In this document: positions 1-10,345 of the stretch, piece after piece
Numbering within the stretch: the stretch's first letter is position 1
Layout: each line of letters starts with the position of its first letter
DNA from: Daedaleopsis sinensis
Taxonomy: Eukaryota; Basidiomycota; Agaricomycetes; Polyporales; Polyporaceae
NCBI GenBank assembly: GCA_033807695.1
Contig: CM066307.1
Span: forward strand, 310,001 to 374,000
Direction of reading: 5' to 3'
DNA length: 64,000 nt
Notes under the pieces: generated by a model
What the model saw: the letters and a program-made list of their open reading frames with translations, nothing else
Databases searched by the model: none
What the model was told of the DNA's origin: nothing
Translations under genes and position numbers: made by a program

Positions 1-1116
1 GCTTGCTCCACACCGGGTCCGCCTTCTCCTTCGTGTCGATCTAAGGGCGGGAGAGGTAATATGGTCAGTGGGCAGGTTGTGTAGACGAGAAGGAGATAGG
101 GCGTACCTCCTCGGGCAGGACCTTATAGTCGCGCTGTTGATAGTAGTTGGGCGACTCGTCGGGCGCGACGGTGATCGTGTCCACCCACTTGACCCACCGC
201 GCCCCAAGGAACCCTGGCGCGACGACCCGCAGCGGGTATCCGTGGTCCGGAGAGAGAGCCTGGTCGTTCATCTTCGCGCAAAAGCGTAGTCAGCAAGCAC
301 GCTCCACACGTCGACGGAATTGGGGCGTACGTCGTATGCAAGCAGCACATCGCCCTCCGGGTCCATCGCGTCTGCAAGGGGCACAGACCCGCCGTAGTCC
401 TTGTCGTCTTGACAGGGCGTGACGTGCGAGGTGAAGGAGACGTGCCAGCCCCGGAGCGCGGACGGGTTGACCCCGACGGCGAGTAGGAGGTCGCGCACGC
501 GGAGGCCCGCCCAGCGCGCATTGCAGATGACGCCATCGTTCCAGAGGATACCGCGCACGGGCTTCTTCACGCTCATCTCCTTGCGCCTGTTGCCTGCACA
601 CTAGCAATTCGATGTTCAGTATGGGCATGATATGTATGACGACGGGTACGATATAGTATAGACTTTTGACGTCGGGTGACCTTGATTGGGTTCGTTTGAC
701 AGTAGAGGACACGGGGTAACGACGGCCACCGTATAGAGACACGAATATAGTCCGCGAGGCAGTCGCACATTCAAACGGCGTAACAGCCGCAGGCGGAACC
801 CAAAATCACCCGACGCAGACAAACGCACCTGAAGCGCAGCGACGACCTCCACACGAGGGAAGGAGTTCCGGAGCTCCTCGAGGGTGAACGAACGAGTACC
901 TTGGATGCCATTCACCTCGATTGTATACGTTGACTCGTCGAGGTCGAGGACGGGGCCGTGATTCCGGCAGTAGACAAGCTCTTCGGGGGTGATAGGGAAC
1001 TCAACTAGGGCAGCGGCGGTGGGCTCAGCGTTGAAAGGCTCGGTGCCCTGGACGACGAGGTGGTGAGAGTGTGGAACCTCTTCAGTGTAGTCCATAGTAT
1101 CGAGAGCCTGAACCAT
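1..1116 (-). CDS. Sulfite oxidase-like molybdenum enzyme (C-terminus cut by window start)
   Basis: Molybdopterin oxidoreductase of the sulfite oxidase family, which oxidises sulfite to sulfate. Exons on the minus strand are 1116-829, 600-331, 271-107 and 40 to beyond position 1. The first exon ends in Leu-Gln and the second opens with Cys-Ala-Gly-Asn-Arg-Arg, the family motif whose Cys ligates molybdenum; this fixes the acceptor at 601. Further family signatures are [16 protein letters not shown], the SPDHGYPLR stretch and GARWVKW. The start is the first Met of the open frame at 1116. No cytochrome b5 domain precedes the Mo domain in what is visible, and no mitochondrial presequence is obvious, so it may be a plant-type or cytosolic form. 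The dimerisation domain is only begun before the window ends. Family call secure; exact substrate inferred. Confidence 0.9.
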
Positions 1117-1867
1117 GTTGAGAGTAGAGTTTGGTGTGCGACAGACCGCGTAGGTGACAAGAATTCAAGCCGGGGTTAGACGAGCGAACAGGAGGTAGTC
1201 AGAGTTGCATGATAAGTGGCTTGCCTTGCAAGGGCCTTTAGCACGCCGAGGGCGCGTTCCGCGTTACATAACTCGCGGAGCTAGGTGGTACCAGGTGATC
1301 CTCTCCTCTCCCTGCGTTCACAAGCCTGTCGGAGGCCTGGCGCCAGATGTCGCTCTGACTTCCGGCGAGACCAGGCCAAAGGATCCGAGAACCAATGTCG
1401 GGGATGGTCTCGCGCCTAGACGCTGCAGCTGGACAAGACTCATAGTAGCTATCGAACGGCGACGTCCTCGAGGAGATGCCGATGTTATTTCCACGAAATA
1501 TTGCCCGCCCAAGAGTGTGAAGCAGCCCTGTGCAGCGGCGCTTTCGTCATACAGAACAGCTGAACGGCTTCCGAAGATATGAAGGAAGTAGCCAGGTGTC
1601 GAAAGACATGGGGATGGTGGTGGTCATTGGAAGAGTCTGAGATTGAGTAGTAAGTACAGGTTAGAAACGGTTGTTACTTTAATCAGTAAACGGTTAATAA
1701 AGTTATCAACGTCCACTGCCGATCGCACACGACAGTGCCGGCACCTGTCTCTTTCCCAACTCGTCCCTCTCGACTCTTCGAGCTCCAGGCCTTGTCCCAC
1801 AACCACCACTACCACAGTCTTCGACTCCTCTTGACCACACTCTATACGGTCTCCTGAGGAGCAACCC
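1117..1867. other. Intergenic, divergent promoter region
   Basis: Lies between the divergent sulfite oxidase and Atg44 genes. The short open frames on both strands show no family resemblance and no plausible exon structure. I see nothing else in it. Confidence 0.5.
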
Positions 1868-2158
1868 ATGACCATGATCGGAAGACTGGTGCACTACACC
1901 CTGGACGCTGCTCTCTTGAGCACGGTGTTGGCGGGCGTGAGACGGTCGAGCGGATTCGCGTACGTACGCGTTCCACCTCTCCCAGATAAGCCTTGCTAAA
2001 AGCTCATATCTGTGCATAGGGTGGAGACAGAGAAGATCTCGGATCCCACCGCGCGCTCAGTCGCAGACAAGTACCTCGGTTTCGGGGAAACCGTCTTCGA
2101 CATGATCCAGGGCACTGCTGTCAATAGCCAATACTTCAAGCGGGACTCGAGGAGATGA
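1868..2158 (+). CDS. ATG44: Mitofissin Atg44 (former DUF1748 family)
   Basis: Two exons, 1868-1959 and 2020-2158, give a 76-residue protein (74 if the second Met at 1874 is used). The intron is 60 nt (gtacgt...tag). The N-terminal part IGRLVHYTLDAALLSTVLAG followed by VRRSSG is the hallmark of the small fungal family formerly called DUF1748, now known as mitofissin Atg44. In yeasts it sits in the mitochondrial intermembrane space and drives membrane fission needed for mitophagy. The C-terminal half carries the amphipathic stretch YLGFGETVFDMIQG and ends about 15 residues later. Length agrees with the roughly 73-residue family norm. The gene is short enough, and split by its intron, to be missed by automatic annotation. 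The family call rests on my recognition of the motif. Confidence 0.83.
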
Positions 2159-3278
2159 TGTGCTGGGACGTTGCGGTCTTGTCTTGCGGGACGAGTCTGT
2201 TGGGCAATACTGTATCGGAGTATGTATCCGGGTCTCTGCTTTCTGTTCACTACACTCCCTTCCACACCCTTGAGATTCTTCTGCGCATGTTTGGTCAGTC
2301 GTGAGTGTCTTCGATTTGTCTCCGCGTACATTCCCTCTGTCGCCCGAGGATAGATCAAGTTAGTCGATATCCGCAAAGTCGAGAGGACTCGACAATCGCT
2401 CGACAACGACAGCTAGGTGAGAAGAGTTGATCACCGATGAAACCTCGAGCACAACTCGGCCGACCTCGGCCGACCTCGAGATACCTCAACCTTGGTTTCG
2501 ATACGGCTAAACCTGGAACATCATTCCGACCATTGTCAGCTCGACAACTAGAGATCATTATCGATTAACCATCGAGCACGACGACCTGGCCGACTTTGAC
2601 AGTGCTCAACCTTCGGCGACGAAAGCTGCGCTAGCAAGGAAATAGCCAGTTTAACATCGCTCAACTTACCAGCGTTGTAATCACGAATTGCGGGAACACG
2701 CACCAAAACCCAACTTCGACAATGCTGAAGAAGGCATCGTCAGTGCACCAGTGATAAGCCCGCCTTCAAGCCTATTGAACTCTGGGCGAACTTCGTCACC
2801 TACATGGCAAGTCCATCAGCTGAATCTTTGAATGGCGCGCTTCTGTTTTCGACGATGAACATGCGTTGTTGCATGTATGTACCTGGTGAGCAGTCACGAA
2901 GTCTAGGAAAAGTCCACCGCTAACCGCTATCACTATCACCGTCCGGCGAGTTGTGCCTTGTAACTCTGATCATGTTCTCACTGCTCACACTCAGACAAAA
3001 TCCCGACCGGATAGAAGTCTATGACCGTTAACCTGACCTGTGCGTGAGAGGTGCGGAGTAATCAGTGTCACAGTGCCCACAGCGTCGTCGCTCTTCGATC
3101 GCTAAGGACTCTGGTCGGTGAGCTATTCATTACAGGGTGTCTTCGGACCCACCCGAAACATTCGGTGAGTAATGGTTTGCTTCCAATTGCCAATATTGTG
3201 TCACTACTACCTTGTCAGGACGTACATATATGATATATAGGCTGGTCCCGCGCCAGTACGTGCTCACTCTCTGAATCC
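2159..3278. other. Intergenic, degenerate short repeats
   Basis: About 1.1 kb with no supportable gene. Around 2390-2720 the sequence is rich in variants of ctcgac, tcgaca and gctcaac, including a direct duplication of cggccgacct near 2457-2478. It looks like decayed low-complexity DNA. No transposase or terminal repeats were seen. Confidence 0.4.
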
Positions 3279-4284
3279 ATGGCAGAAGCGCAACTACAAA
3301 CCACCTACAAGTTCGTCGACCTCCCCACCGGGGTCAAGGTTTACACCGAGCGTTGGCACCGCGCAGGGATAGACCTCCCCACGCAGACGATCGTCTGCGT
3401 GCACGGGCTCGGCAGCTCCACTACTACCTTCTTCCCCATCATCAAGCCCCTCCTCGCCCTCCTCCCCACCGCCCACGTCCTTCTCTACGACTGGGCCGGT
3501 TCGGGCTCCTCCCCGCTCCCATCAGCGCATGCCTCGCGCACTGTCTCCGACCTCGCTGCCGACCTCGACGCACTCATCACCGCGCAGGCGCCTACAGGGC
3601 GCCTCAGCATCGTCGCGCACAGCGCGGGGACCGTGTTAGCCTCGCGCTGGCTCCTCTCCGGCACCCCGTCCTCTGCGCTCCATCGCATCTCGCACGTCGT
3701 CTTCACCGGGGGCCCGCTCAACCCGCCTGTCGCGCGTGCCGTCACGGACATGCAGGAGGGCATGGCGGCGGTGATCGCAGCCGGGGGCCCGAGCGCGGTC
3801 TTGGACGACATAGTGCCGATGCTGCTGGGCAGGACGTCTGTGGCGGGGCGCCCGCTCGTGGTAGGCATGCTCCGCGCCATTACGCTCGCACAGAGCGCGG
3901 CGGGGTACGCGGCGGCCATTCGTGCGTTTGCGCGGGATCTCGCTGACGGGCCGGAGGGAGAAGGCGGAGGGAAGGTGGACTGGGAGGCGGTGCGGAGGCG
4001 GGCGCGGGTGCTGGTTGTGAACGGGGAGGAGGACGGGATGCTCGCGGGGGTGGATGTCGAGGGCTTTCTAGGCGGGTCGCCCGTGAGGACGGTTGTGGGC
4101 GCGGGACAGTGAGTACTTCCTTGCGCTCTTGCTCGTGGCTCGGAGCTTTGTGCCCAGCCTCTGGAGTCTGGATTGGGAGCGCGCTGACTTGTTTCGCGGC
4201 TCCTCCTGCATTTACAGCACGCTCACGCTCGAGGCGCCTGAAGAGTTTGCGCAGATCGCTGCGGAGTTCTTGAAGGACTCATAG
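3279..4284 (+). CDS. Alpha/beta hydrolase
   Basis: Two exons, 3279-4108 and 4218-4284, encode 298 residues. The fold is recognisable from the oxyanion-hole motif HGLGSS (residues 42-47), the strand VLLYDWAGSG, the nucleophile elbow AHSAGT with Ser115, an acidic loop NGEEDG near residue 250 and the catalytic His277 in GAGHTL. The His codon is split by the intron (CA|C), which supports the splice model because the unspliced frame runs to a stop without His. Substrate cannot be read from sequence; esterase, lipase or C-C hydrolase activity are all possible. No signal peptide is seen, so it is probably intracellular. The large GC-rich cap region (about residues 150-230) is typical of the family. 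Confidence 0.85.
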
Positions 4285-4713
4285 GGCGCTGTTCGGAATG
4301 GAACCTTGTAGTTACTGTGCCTAGACAGCTCATAGTGTACAGTGAGTTTGCAGCGGTCCTCCGTTGCAATGCTGTATTATTAATAGCTAACGGCTGATGT
4401 CGTTCACGAAGGTCAAACACACGACTCCCCGCTACCCCCAGAGTGTCAACCCCCGAATCGTGTGCGTGGCGGACTAGAATGATGACAAGATATTTACATG
4501 CAGTCGCCTTCATGACATTACCCACACATACGCCGACAGTGAGTCCATTGCGACGAATATGTAGGTCAGTTGTCACTCCGTCGTCTTCGCGCAGAGTATT
4601 AGAAGTGGAGGGAGAATTGGGAAGCACTCAAACGCACGTCTCCTTCCTTCGCTCCAGTCGAACTCGCCTCTTCGTTCTTGATCTAACTCCCCTTCGCTTG
4701 TTGTATACAACAC
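4285..4713. other. Intergenic between hydrolase and chitinase genes
   Basis: 429 bp holding the 3' end of the hydrolase transcript and the promoter of the chitinase. The short frames on both strands show no family features. Confidence 0.5.
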
Positions 4714-6936
4714 ATGGTTCGTCGCTGGTTCGCAGCCCTCCATGCTCTACCCCTTGCAGCGCTCGGGGTGGCCTCCTTCGACATGTCGCGATCAGATAAT
4801 GTACGTAGTCCCTTGTCTGCGTTTGGGATCAGTGACAGCTCATCTTTCAATCCTCTAGCTCGCCATGTGCGTCTGTCCTTCGCGGGCCCGCTCTTGGACC
4901 TAGGAAGTACCAATGCGCTAACGGTTCAAAAAGGTATTGGGGCGTTGACAAGGGAGATACTCTGATGAATTTTTGCAAGGTTCGTTGAATCTACCAGCTC
5001 TGTATAACAACAGTCCTAGTGACTCCTTATAGGAACCGACGGCAGACACCATAAGCCTTGCATTCATTAATGGCTTCACGGGCGACGAAAACTCCTTTAC
5101 TTATGCCATCAAGGGGGTACGTCGTGCGACTACATCCTTCCACCGCGTCTGCTCTACTGACGTCCCAGCGTGTTACCAGTGCAGCAAGGGAAGCAAATGC
5201 GACGAGTCCTTCGCAGATGCTATCAACGAGTGCCATAAGAACGGCAAGATCGTCACTGTCTCATTTGGAGGGTGGGACGTGAAGATCAAGATATCCTCCA
5301 CACAAGCCGCGCAGACGCTGGGAAATCTCATATACAACACGTTCCTTGGTGGCGATGGTCCCAATCGGCCCTTCGGGTCTGCCGTCTTGGACGGGTACGT
5401 CCTCTTACTAGGCACCTGAGTCATCATATATGAACAGCTACGCTGTCCTCGATGTCAAGACTCGATATAGACATCGAACATGACAACACGCAGCACTACG
5501 ACGAACTTGTGAAGACGATTACGGGCGCTGCATTGAAGAAACGGGACATGAAGCACTACTACATCACTGGCGCGCCACAGTGCCACAACCCACCCGACGA
5601 CCACATGAAGGAGTAAGTGACGAGCGCTTGCACAGTCGAGTAGCGTCGAACTCATGCCCCCGGGATTCCAGCGTGCTCAATGCAGTCGCGTTCGATGCGG
5701 TTTACGTTCAATTCTGTACGTACCTGGATCATGACGCGCGTTCGGAAGACTCTTGGAGGGCTGATCACGAGAACAGACAACAACCCCGACTGCCAGTTAG
5801 ACGACACGCTCAGAGCAATCAACTTCGACGCCTGGTACGTGGCTTCGTGTGACTGGCGTTATCCGCGGTATGTTGACCCCGTAGTGACTCAGGGATGATT
5901 GGCGTGCCAAGTCGGCCCCAAACAAGGACATGAAGATCTACATCGGCGCCATGGGAGCGAAGACCAAGACAGACACTGGCTATGTCGAGTTCGACATCCT
6001 CAAGCAGTACGTCGGCGACACCCGCTCCAAGTATCCGTCGTTCGGCGGGGTGATGCTGTGGGACGCAGAGATCGCAAAGAGTAGGTCCTGCGTTATGATC
6101 ACGAATACCCGGTGTGCCGACCATGCTTCCTTCTATTTCCAGTCAACAATAATTATGACCAGAAGGTAAAGGACCTCCTCATGAGCGGCAGCGGCACCAG
6201 TTCCAAGCATTCGGGGACAAAGACGTGCTCGTCCCGGCCTCTTACGACCACCTCACCCTCTTCAACGTCGGGGACCGGCTCCTCCAGCACGGCGACCGGC
6301 GCTCTGACTAGTACCAGCACGGATTCGCAGACGACTGAACCCGCCGACCCGGCGACTACACAATCTATACCCACCTCGGATCCACATACCTCTCCCACCA
6401 GCACGGATCCGCAGACGACTGAACCCGCCGACCCGACTACACAACCTATACCCACTTCGGATCCACATACCTCTCCCACCAGCACGGATTCGCAGACGAC
6501 TGAATCCGCCGACCCGACTACACAATCTAGACCCACCTCGGATCCACATACCTCTCCCACCAGCACGGAAAGTTCAGCCATCCCCTCGTCGACGCCAGAC
6601 GGTGGCGACAACGGTAAGTACTTCTGTCCGCTAATACCACCCCTCGAATGAAAGCTCACCGCTCATTTCTCACGAGGTTCAGATTGCGATGGTCCCGCGG
6701 GAGACAGCGGAGACGACAACAGTGGGACGGAAAACAACGACAACCAGGGAAGCGGCGACGATGGCGACGAGAGCTGCGACAACGATGACGGAAGCGGGAG
6801 CGACGACGATAGCTCTAGCGGAGACGATGGCGATGAGAGCTGCGACAACGATGATGGAAGCGGGAGCGACGACGACAGCTCTAGCGGAGACTCTGACTCG
6901 GGCTCGGGCTCGGACGATGATGACGATTGCGAATGA
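4714..6936 (+). CDS. Secreted GH18 chitinase (class III type) with Ser/Thr linker and acidic tail
   Basis: Eleven exons: 4714-4800, 4859-4866, 4934-4979, 5033-5116, 5180-5394, 5460-5612, 5672-5715, 5777-5834, 5893-6080, 6143-6613, 6683-6936 (535 residues). A signal peptide (MVRRWFAALHALPLAALGVAS) leads into a GH18 barrel beginning LAMYWG. The catalytic motif DGLDIDIE has the acid Glu153; it appears only if the 5395-5459 intron is removed. The barrel ends with GVMLWDAEIAK near residue 294. A Ser/Thr/Pro linker with three near-identical repeats (TSTDSQTTEPADP type) follows, then an 85-residue tail made of Asp, Ser, Gly and a few Cys, with one unit repeated twice. Exon 2 is only 8 nt. Such enzymes hydrolyse chitin, in wall remodelling or nutrition; the role of the tail is unknown. 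Confidence 0.88.
6312..6570 (+). repeat. Tandem repeat in chitinase linker
   Basis: About three copies of a unit of roughly 80 bp (core caccagcacggat...cagacgactga) encode the Thr/Pro-rich linker. The copies differ by a few substitutions and one or two codons, as expected for a linker evolving by slippage. Confidence 0.8.
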
Positions 6937-7189
6937 TGATTGCGACGCATGAAGGATGAGGAACCGTGCTGTCCTACCTTATGTCTTAGTATCTAGGTTC
7001 CGATCTAAGCACGTCTTGCCGCCTTCTCACAATAACCGCTGCGTATCGAGACTGTCACACACGGTGAGCACCTTGTGATTGCATATATGCATCTCTGCTG
7101 GGTGATCTCGGCCTTCAAGTTGCTTCTCCAGGTACATGTAACTCTCCATCAACAACCCTAAGTACTAAGTATTGATACACTCGAAGAGC

Positions 7190-8099
7190 TTATTTCGGAG
7201 CAAGGTTGATTTCCGCCTGGAATGCAGGACGCGCCTCGGCAGCCTCCACCCACGCCTGCGAGTCCACAGTCAGCGATACCGTCCGATATCCTCAAGCTTG
7301 AGTCAGTGAGCACTCGCCTTCACACGCGGCCAGGGATCGAGCGACTCGATACCGGCGATCTTGTGGAATCTGATCCACGCGATGACGTTCAGATCTGCCA
7401 GACTGTAGACCCCGCGTCCCGGGCCGGCAAGCCAGTCACGGTCTTGAAGACGGATTTCGAGGACACTGTAGAGGCGCTTTGTCTCCTCGAGGTAGCCTGC
7501 AAGCAAATGATTGGTGAGCGTGATTCTCCGGCATCAGTCCAGTCCATAATACTGACGCTTCTTTGCGTATGGAATATTTTCAGGTGCATACTTGTTGAAG
7601 TGGTTCGACTGTCCTTGCATCGGACCCACACCTCCGTGCTTGAAAGTCGAGTTAGAACTACATAGTCCTTGCCGTCAAAACAGACTCACAGCGAAGAAGA
7701 TCCACTGGAGCATCTCGCTGTAGTTGTCCGCGTCCTTATCCTTGTCGAAACCGAACTTGTTGTCCTTGTCATAGTGCTGCTGCAAGTACAGGAGAATGGC
7801 CGCGGACTCGAAGACGGTAAAGTTGTTGCGTGAGCGGTCCACGAGAGTCGGGATGCGGCCGTTCGGGTTCAACTTGATGAACCATGGCTCCTTCTGCGTG
7901 TTCTTTGAGATGTCGATCTTCTCGACGCTGGAGGTACGGAGGTCAGTACTGTCAAACGATCGGCAGCAGCAGAACAGAAAGAGACGCACTCGTACTGGAG
8001 ACCGTATGCGGCCTTGAGCTCTTCGAGGAGGACGGAGACCTTGTGACCGTTGGGGGTGTTCGCGGTGTAAAGGACAAGGGGTGCGCTGCTAGAAGACAT
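7190..8099 (-). CDS. Ure2p-type glutathione S-transferase
   Basis: Five exons on the minus strand: 8099-7990, 7927-7690, 7638-7557, 7496-7318, 7255-7190, giving 224 residues. The N-terminal thioredoxin fold has [19 protein letters not shown], then [12 protein letters not shown] and the ESAAILLYL segment that binds glutathione. The helical C-terminal domain includes QGQSNHF, DRDWLAG and [10 protein letters not shown], all typical of fungal Ure2p-like GSTs. The last intron (7317-7256) starts with gc instead of gt (AAG|gcgagt...gcag|GCG) and joins PRVKA to [11 protein letters not shown] as in the family. Likely role: glutathione conjugation or peroxide detoxification in the cytosol. The gene is divergent from Naa20. 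Confidence 0.92.
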
Positions 8100-8919
8100 G
8101 ATATCGGTGGGAACTGGTGCTTGTGGGTGGTGCTGAAGACGTCGCGAACGTATGCTTCTTATATAAGGGGGCTGGGTCCCGGGGTAGACGGCGATTGAAG
8201 GCAAGCACGTCATGATTGAATGGTGCTTGCTAAGCCCTTCCGCCGGTTGCACTGCAACCTGCGAACCACCGATGCTAAGGCCAGGTAGACGATTCCCAGC
8301 CTCTGACACATGTGTACATTAAGCAGCGTTGTCAGCTGGGCGTCGAGAGTCGTAAGTGAGGCTCGAGGAAGAGTGGCAGAAGTTGCTCTTGCTAAGCTAC
8401 CTCACGGTTATTCTTGCCCCTGCATCATCGGGGCAGCAGATGGAGAGTATTACACTTCATACATCGTCAATGAGCTCGAGACGTGCTGCTTCATCCTTCG
8501 TTAGTTGTAGGGTCATACATACTGTATTCACAGAGCGAAACTTATAACTTGTTCGCTTGCTAGAACATCCCAAGTAGAACTTGAACCGGGTGGTTGATGC
8601 CGCTCGCGGCCTTATGAATCTATAGTTGTACTGTAGTGACCAGGTGAATCATGAGTACTGAGTGCTGCTAATGCTGCGATCTGAGAGTGGGCCTGCCTGA
8701 CGAGGAAATAGTGGTGAAGGTAAGACACAAGTCCTTGACCTCATCCAACGCATTGATATTGGTTCGAATTGACTTCCTCAAGTGAGCCGAGCGCTACTCG
8801 AGCTGAACCTCTCAACGATTGAATATTGACCCCTGCCGTGACTGCCGTGACCCGTCCTTGCGAGAGCAGGAGTTACATTTACAGTACTCTTGTCCACATT
8901 CTCTCGCATTCCTTCCACG
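8100..8919. promoter_or_regulatory. Divergent promoter region of GST and Naa20
   Basis: A TATA-like element reading ttatataag on the minus strand lies at 8159-8167, about 60 bp upstream of the GST start codon. No other element could be named, and no gene is supported in this 820 bp. Confidence 0.45.
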
Positions 8920-9763
8920 ATGAGTATCGTCCGTAGCTTCAAAGCGACCGACCTCTTCAAGTTCAACCACATGTGCGCATTCCACCTGCTTAAAATTCGT
9001 ACACGATCTGACACCTCGCCTCAGAAACCTGGACTTGTGGACAGAAACGGTGCGCCCTTGACCGCGCGCATGCCCGCACGAAAGACTCACCTGCCGGGCG
9101 TGCAGTACGCGATCAACTTTTACCTCGGGTACTTCTCGCGATGGCCCGACATGTGCGCCCTCCAGGAGACACCGCAGGGCCGCATCATGGGATACGGTGC
9201 GTCTCCACCTCCATCTCCCCTCTCGCCTTTCCTCTTCGCCTCTCGGTGCCCCTCTCCGACTCCAAACACACGCATCTCCGGACACTCGCTGATGCGCTGG
9301 ACACCTCTGCCAGTGATCGGCAAAGCTGAGGGCACAAGCATGGAGCGACACGGGCACGTCACCGCGCTCAGCGTCGCGCCCGAATACCGCCGCCTCGGCC
9401 TCTCGCGCAAGTTCATGACCTGGCTCGAGAGAGTCTCGGATGAGAACTACCATGGGTACTTCATCGACCTCTACGTCCGCTGCGTCAACTACGCCGCGAT
9501 CTCCATGTACGAGGGCTTCGGCTACAGCGTCTATCGGCGTGTCAGGGAGTACTACTCGAATCTCGGGCTGGGGCTCACGCCGCGGGACGAAGAGGACGGA
9601 TTTGGTGCGTGCTTCCTTCTGGCACTCGATGCTACACCGTGTCGAGGACGGGGTGCTCATGGTCTGGGTAGACATGCGCAAACCGCTCACTCGAGATCCT
9701 ATGCGGCGATCTGTACGAGCAAATGGGCGGGACATCGTGGTCAGCGCGAACGAAGTATCATAG
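8920..9763 (+). CDS. NAT3: N-terminal acetyltransferase B catalytic subunit Naa20/Nat3
   Basis: Five exons: 8920-8972, 9025-9049, 9106-9196, 9314-9604, 9672-9763; 183 residues. The order MSIVRSFKATDLFKFNHINLDLWTET, then FYLGYFSRWPD, GHVTALSVAPEYRRLGLS (acetyl-CoA binding motif RRLGLS), YFIDLYVR and YEGFGYSVYRRVREYY is diagnostic of Naa20. The C-terminus DMRKPLTRD is also conserved. Exon 2 is 25 nt. The enzyme, with Naa25, acetylates nascent proteins starting Met-Asp, Met-Glu, Met-Asn or Met-Gln at the ribosome. Length is normal for the family. An antisense open frame of 324 codons covering this gene is a shadow. Confidence 0.95.
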
Positions 9764-10345
9764 TCCCCCTCGGTGGCGATATCCACGTATGTGTTTATCT
9801 AGTCAATGCGCTATCCCATCCGTCTTCCCTGCTCCCAACTCTTTCGTCTGAGACCAAGCATCGCTATACGACTATGCGTTCAACGATGCCCGACGGACAC
9901 GCATTGCCCTTCTTCCCAACTCAAGAATTCAGCCTAGATGGCGAGGGTCTCATGCAATGGCGGCCAGTCGTCCGCGGCTTCTACGACATTGCACACGGCA
10001 CCCAGTCGAGTGAGTTTGACTTTCTGTATTGTAGTGTATGTACCTGCCCGTAAGGTGCGTGAGCTTCAATGTTCGCAGAGGCGAAAGAAATGCGAACAGG
10101 TTCAGGAAGAAAGGCGAGCGCAACTCGCTCGCCATATACAAGCCGGACGTAAGTCATTCTCCTTTCCAAGCGTCTACGCGCGCAATCGCCCGCATCCAGC
10201 TCCAAAGGGTCGTATGGCCCCGGCGAAGTTTCATCTCTAACAACAGCAATGATGGGGCACTCACCGTATGTGTCCATGTGTTGCACCCGTCTGAGTATAG
10301 AATCATAATGTGCGCTAGTAATGAGGTCAAAAGTTGCGTGTCGTG
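9764..10345. other. Intergenic, unassigned open frames
   Basis: A plus-strand frame beginning at ATG 9871 (start MRSTMPDGHALPFF) and a minus-strand frame of 122 codons (10349-9981) overlap here. Neither has a recognisable domain. The region could hold a small lineage-specific gene, but I cannot support one. Confidence 0.3.

Noticed and set aside
6689..6952. Thr/Ala-rich plus-strand frame as the chitinase C-terminus
   Set aside because: The exon phase set by the 6613/6683 junction selects the Asp/Ser/Gly frame ending at 6936.
8812..9786. 324-codon minus-strand open frame
   Set aside because: It lies antisense to the Naa20 gene, whose exons carry full family motifs. The antisense product has no domain and is an effect of GC-rich codon use.
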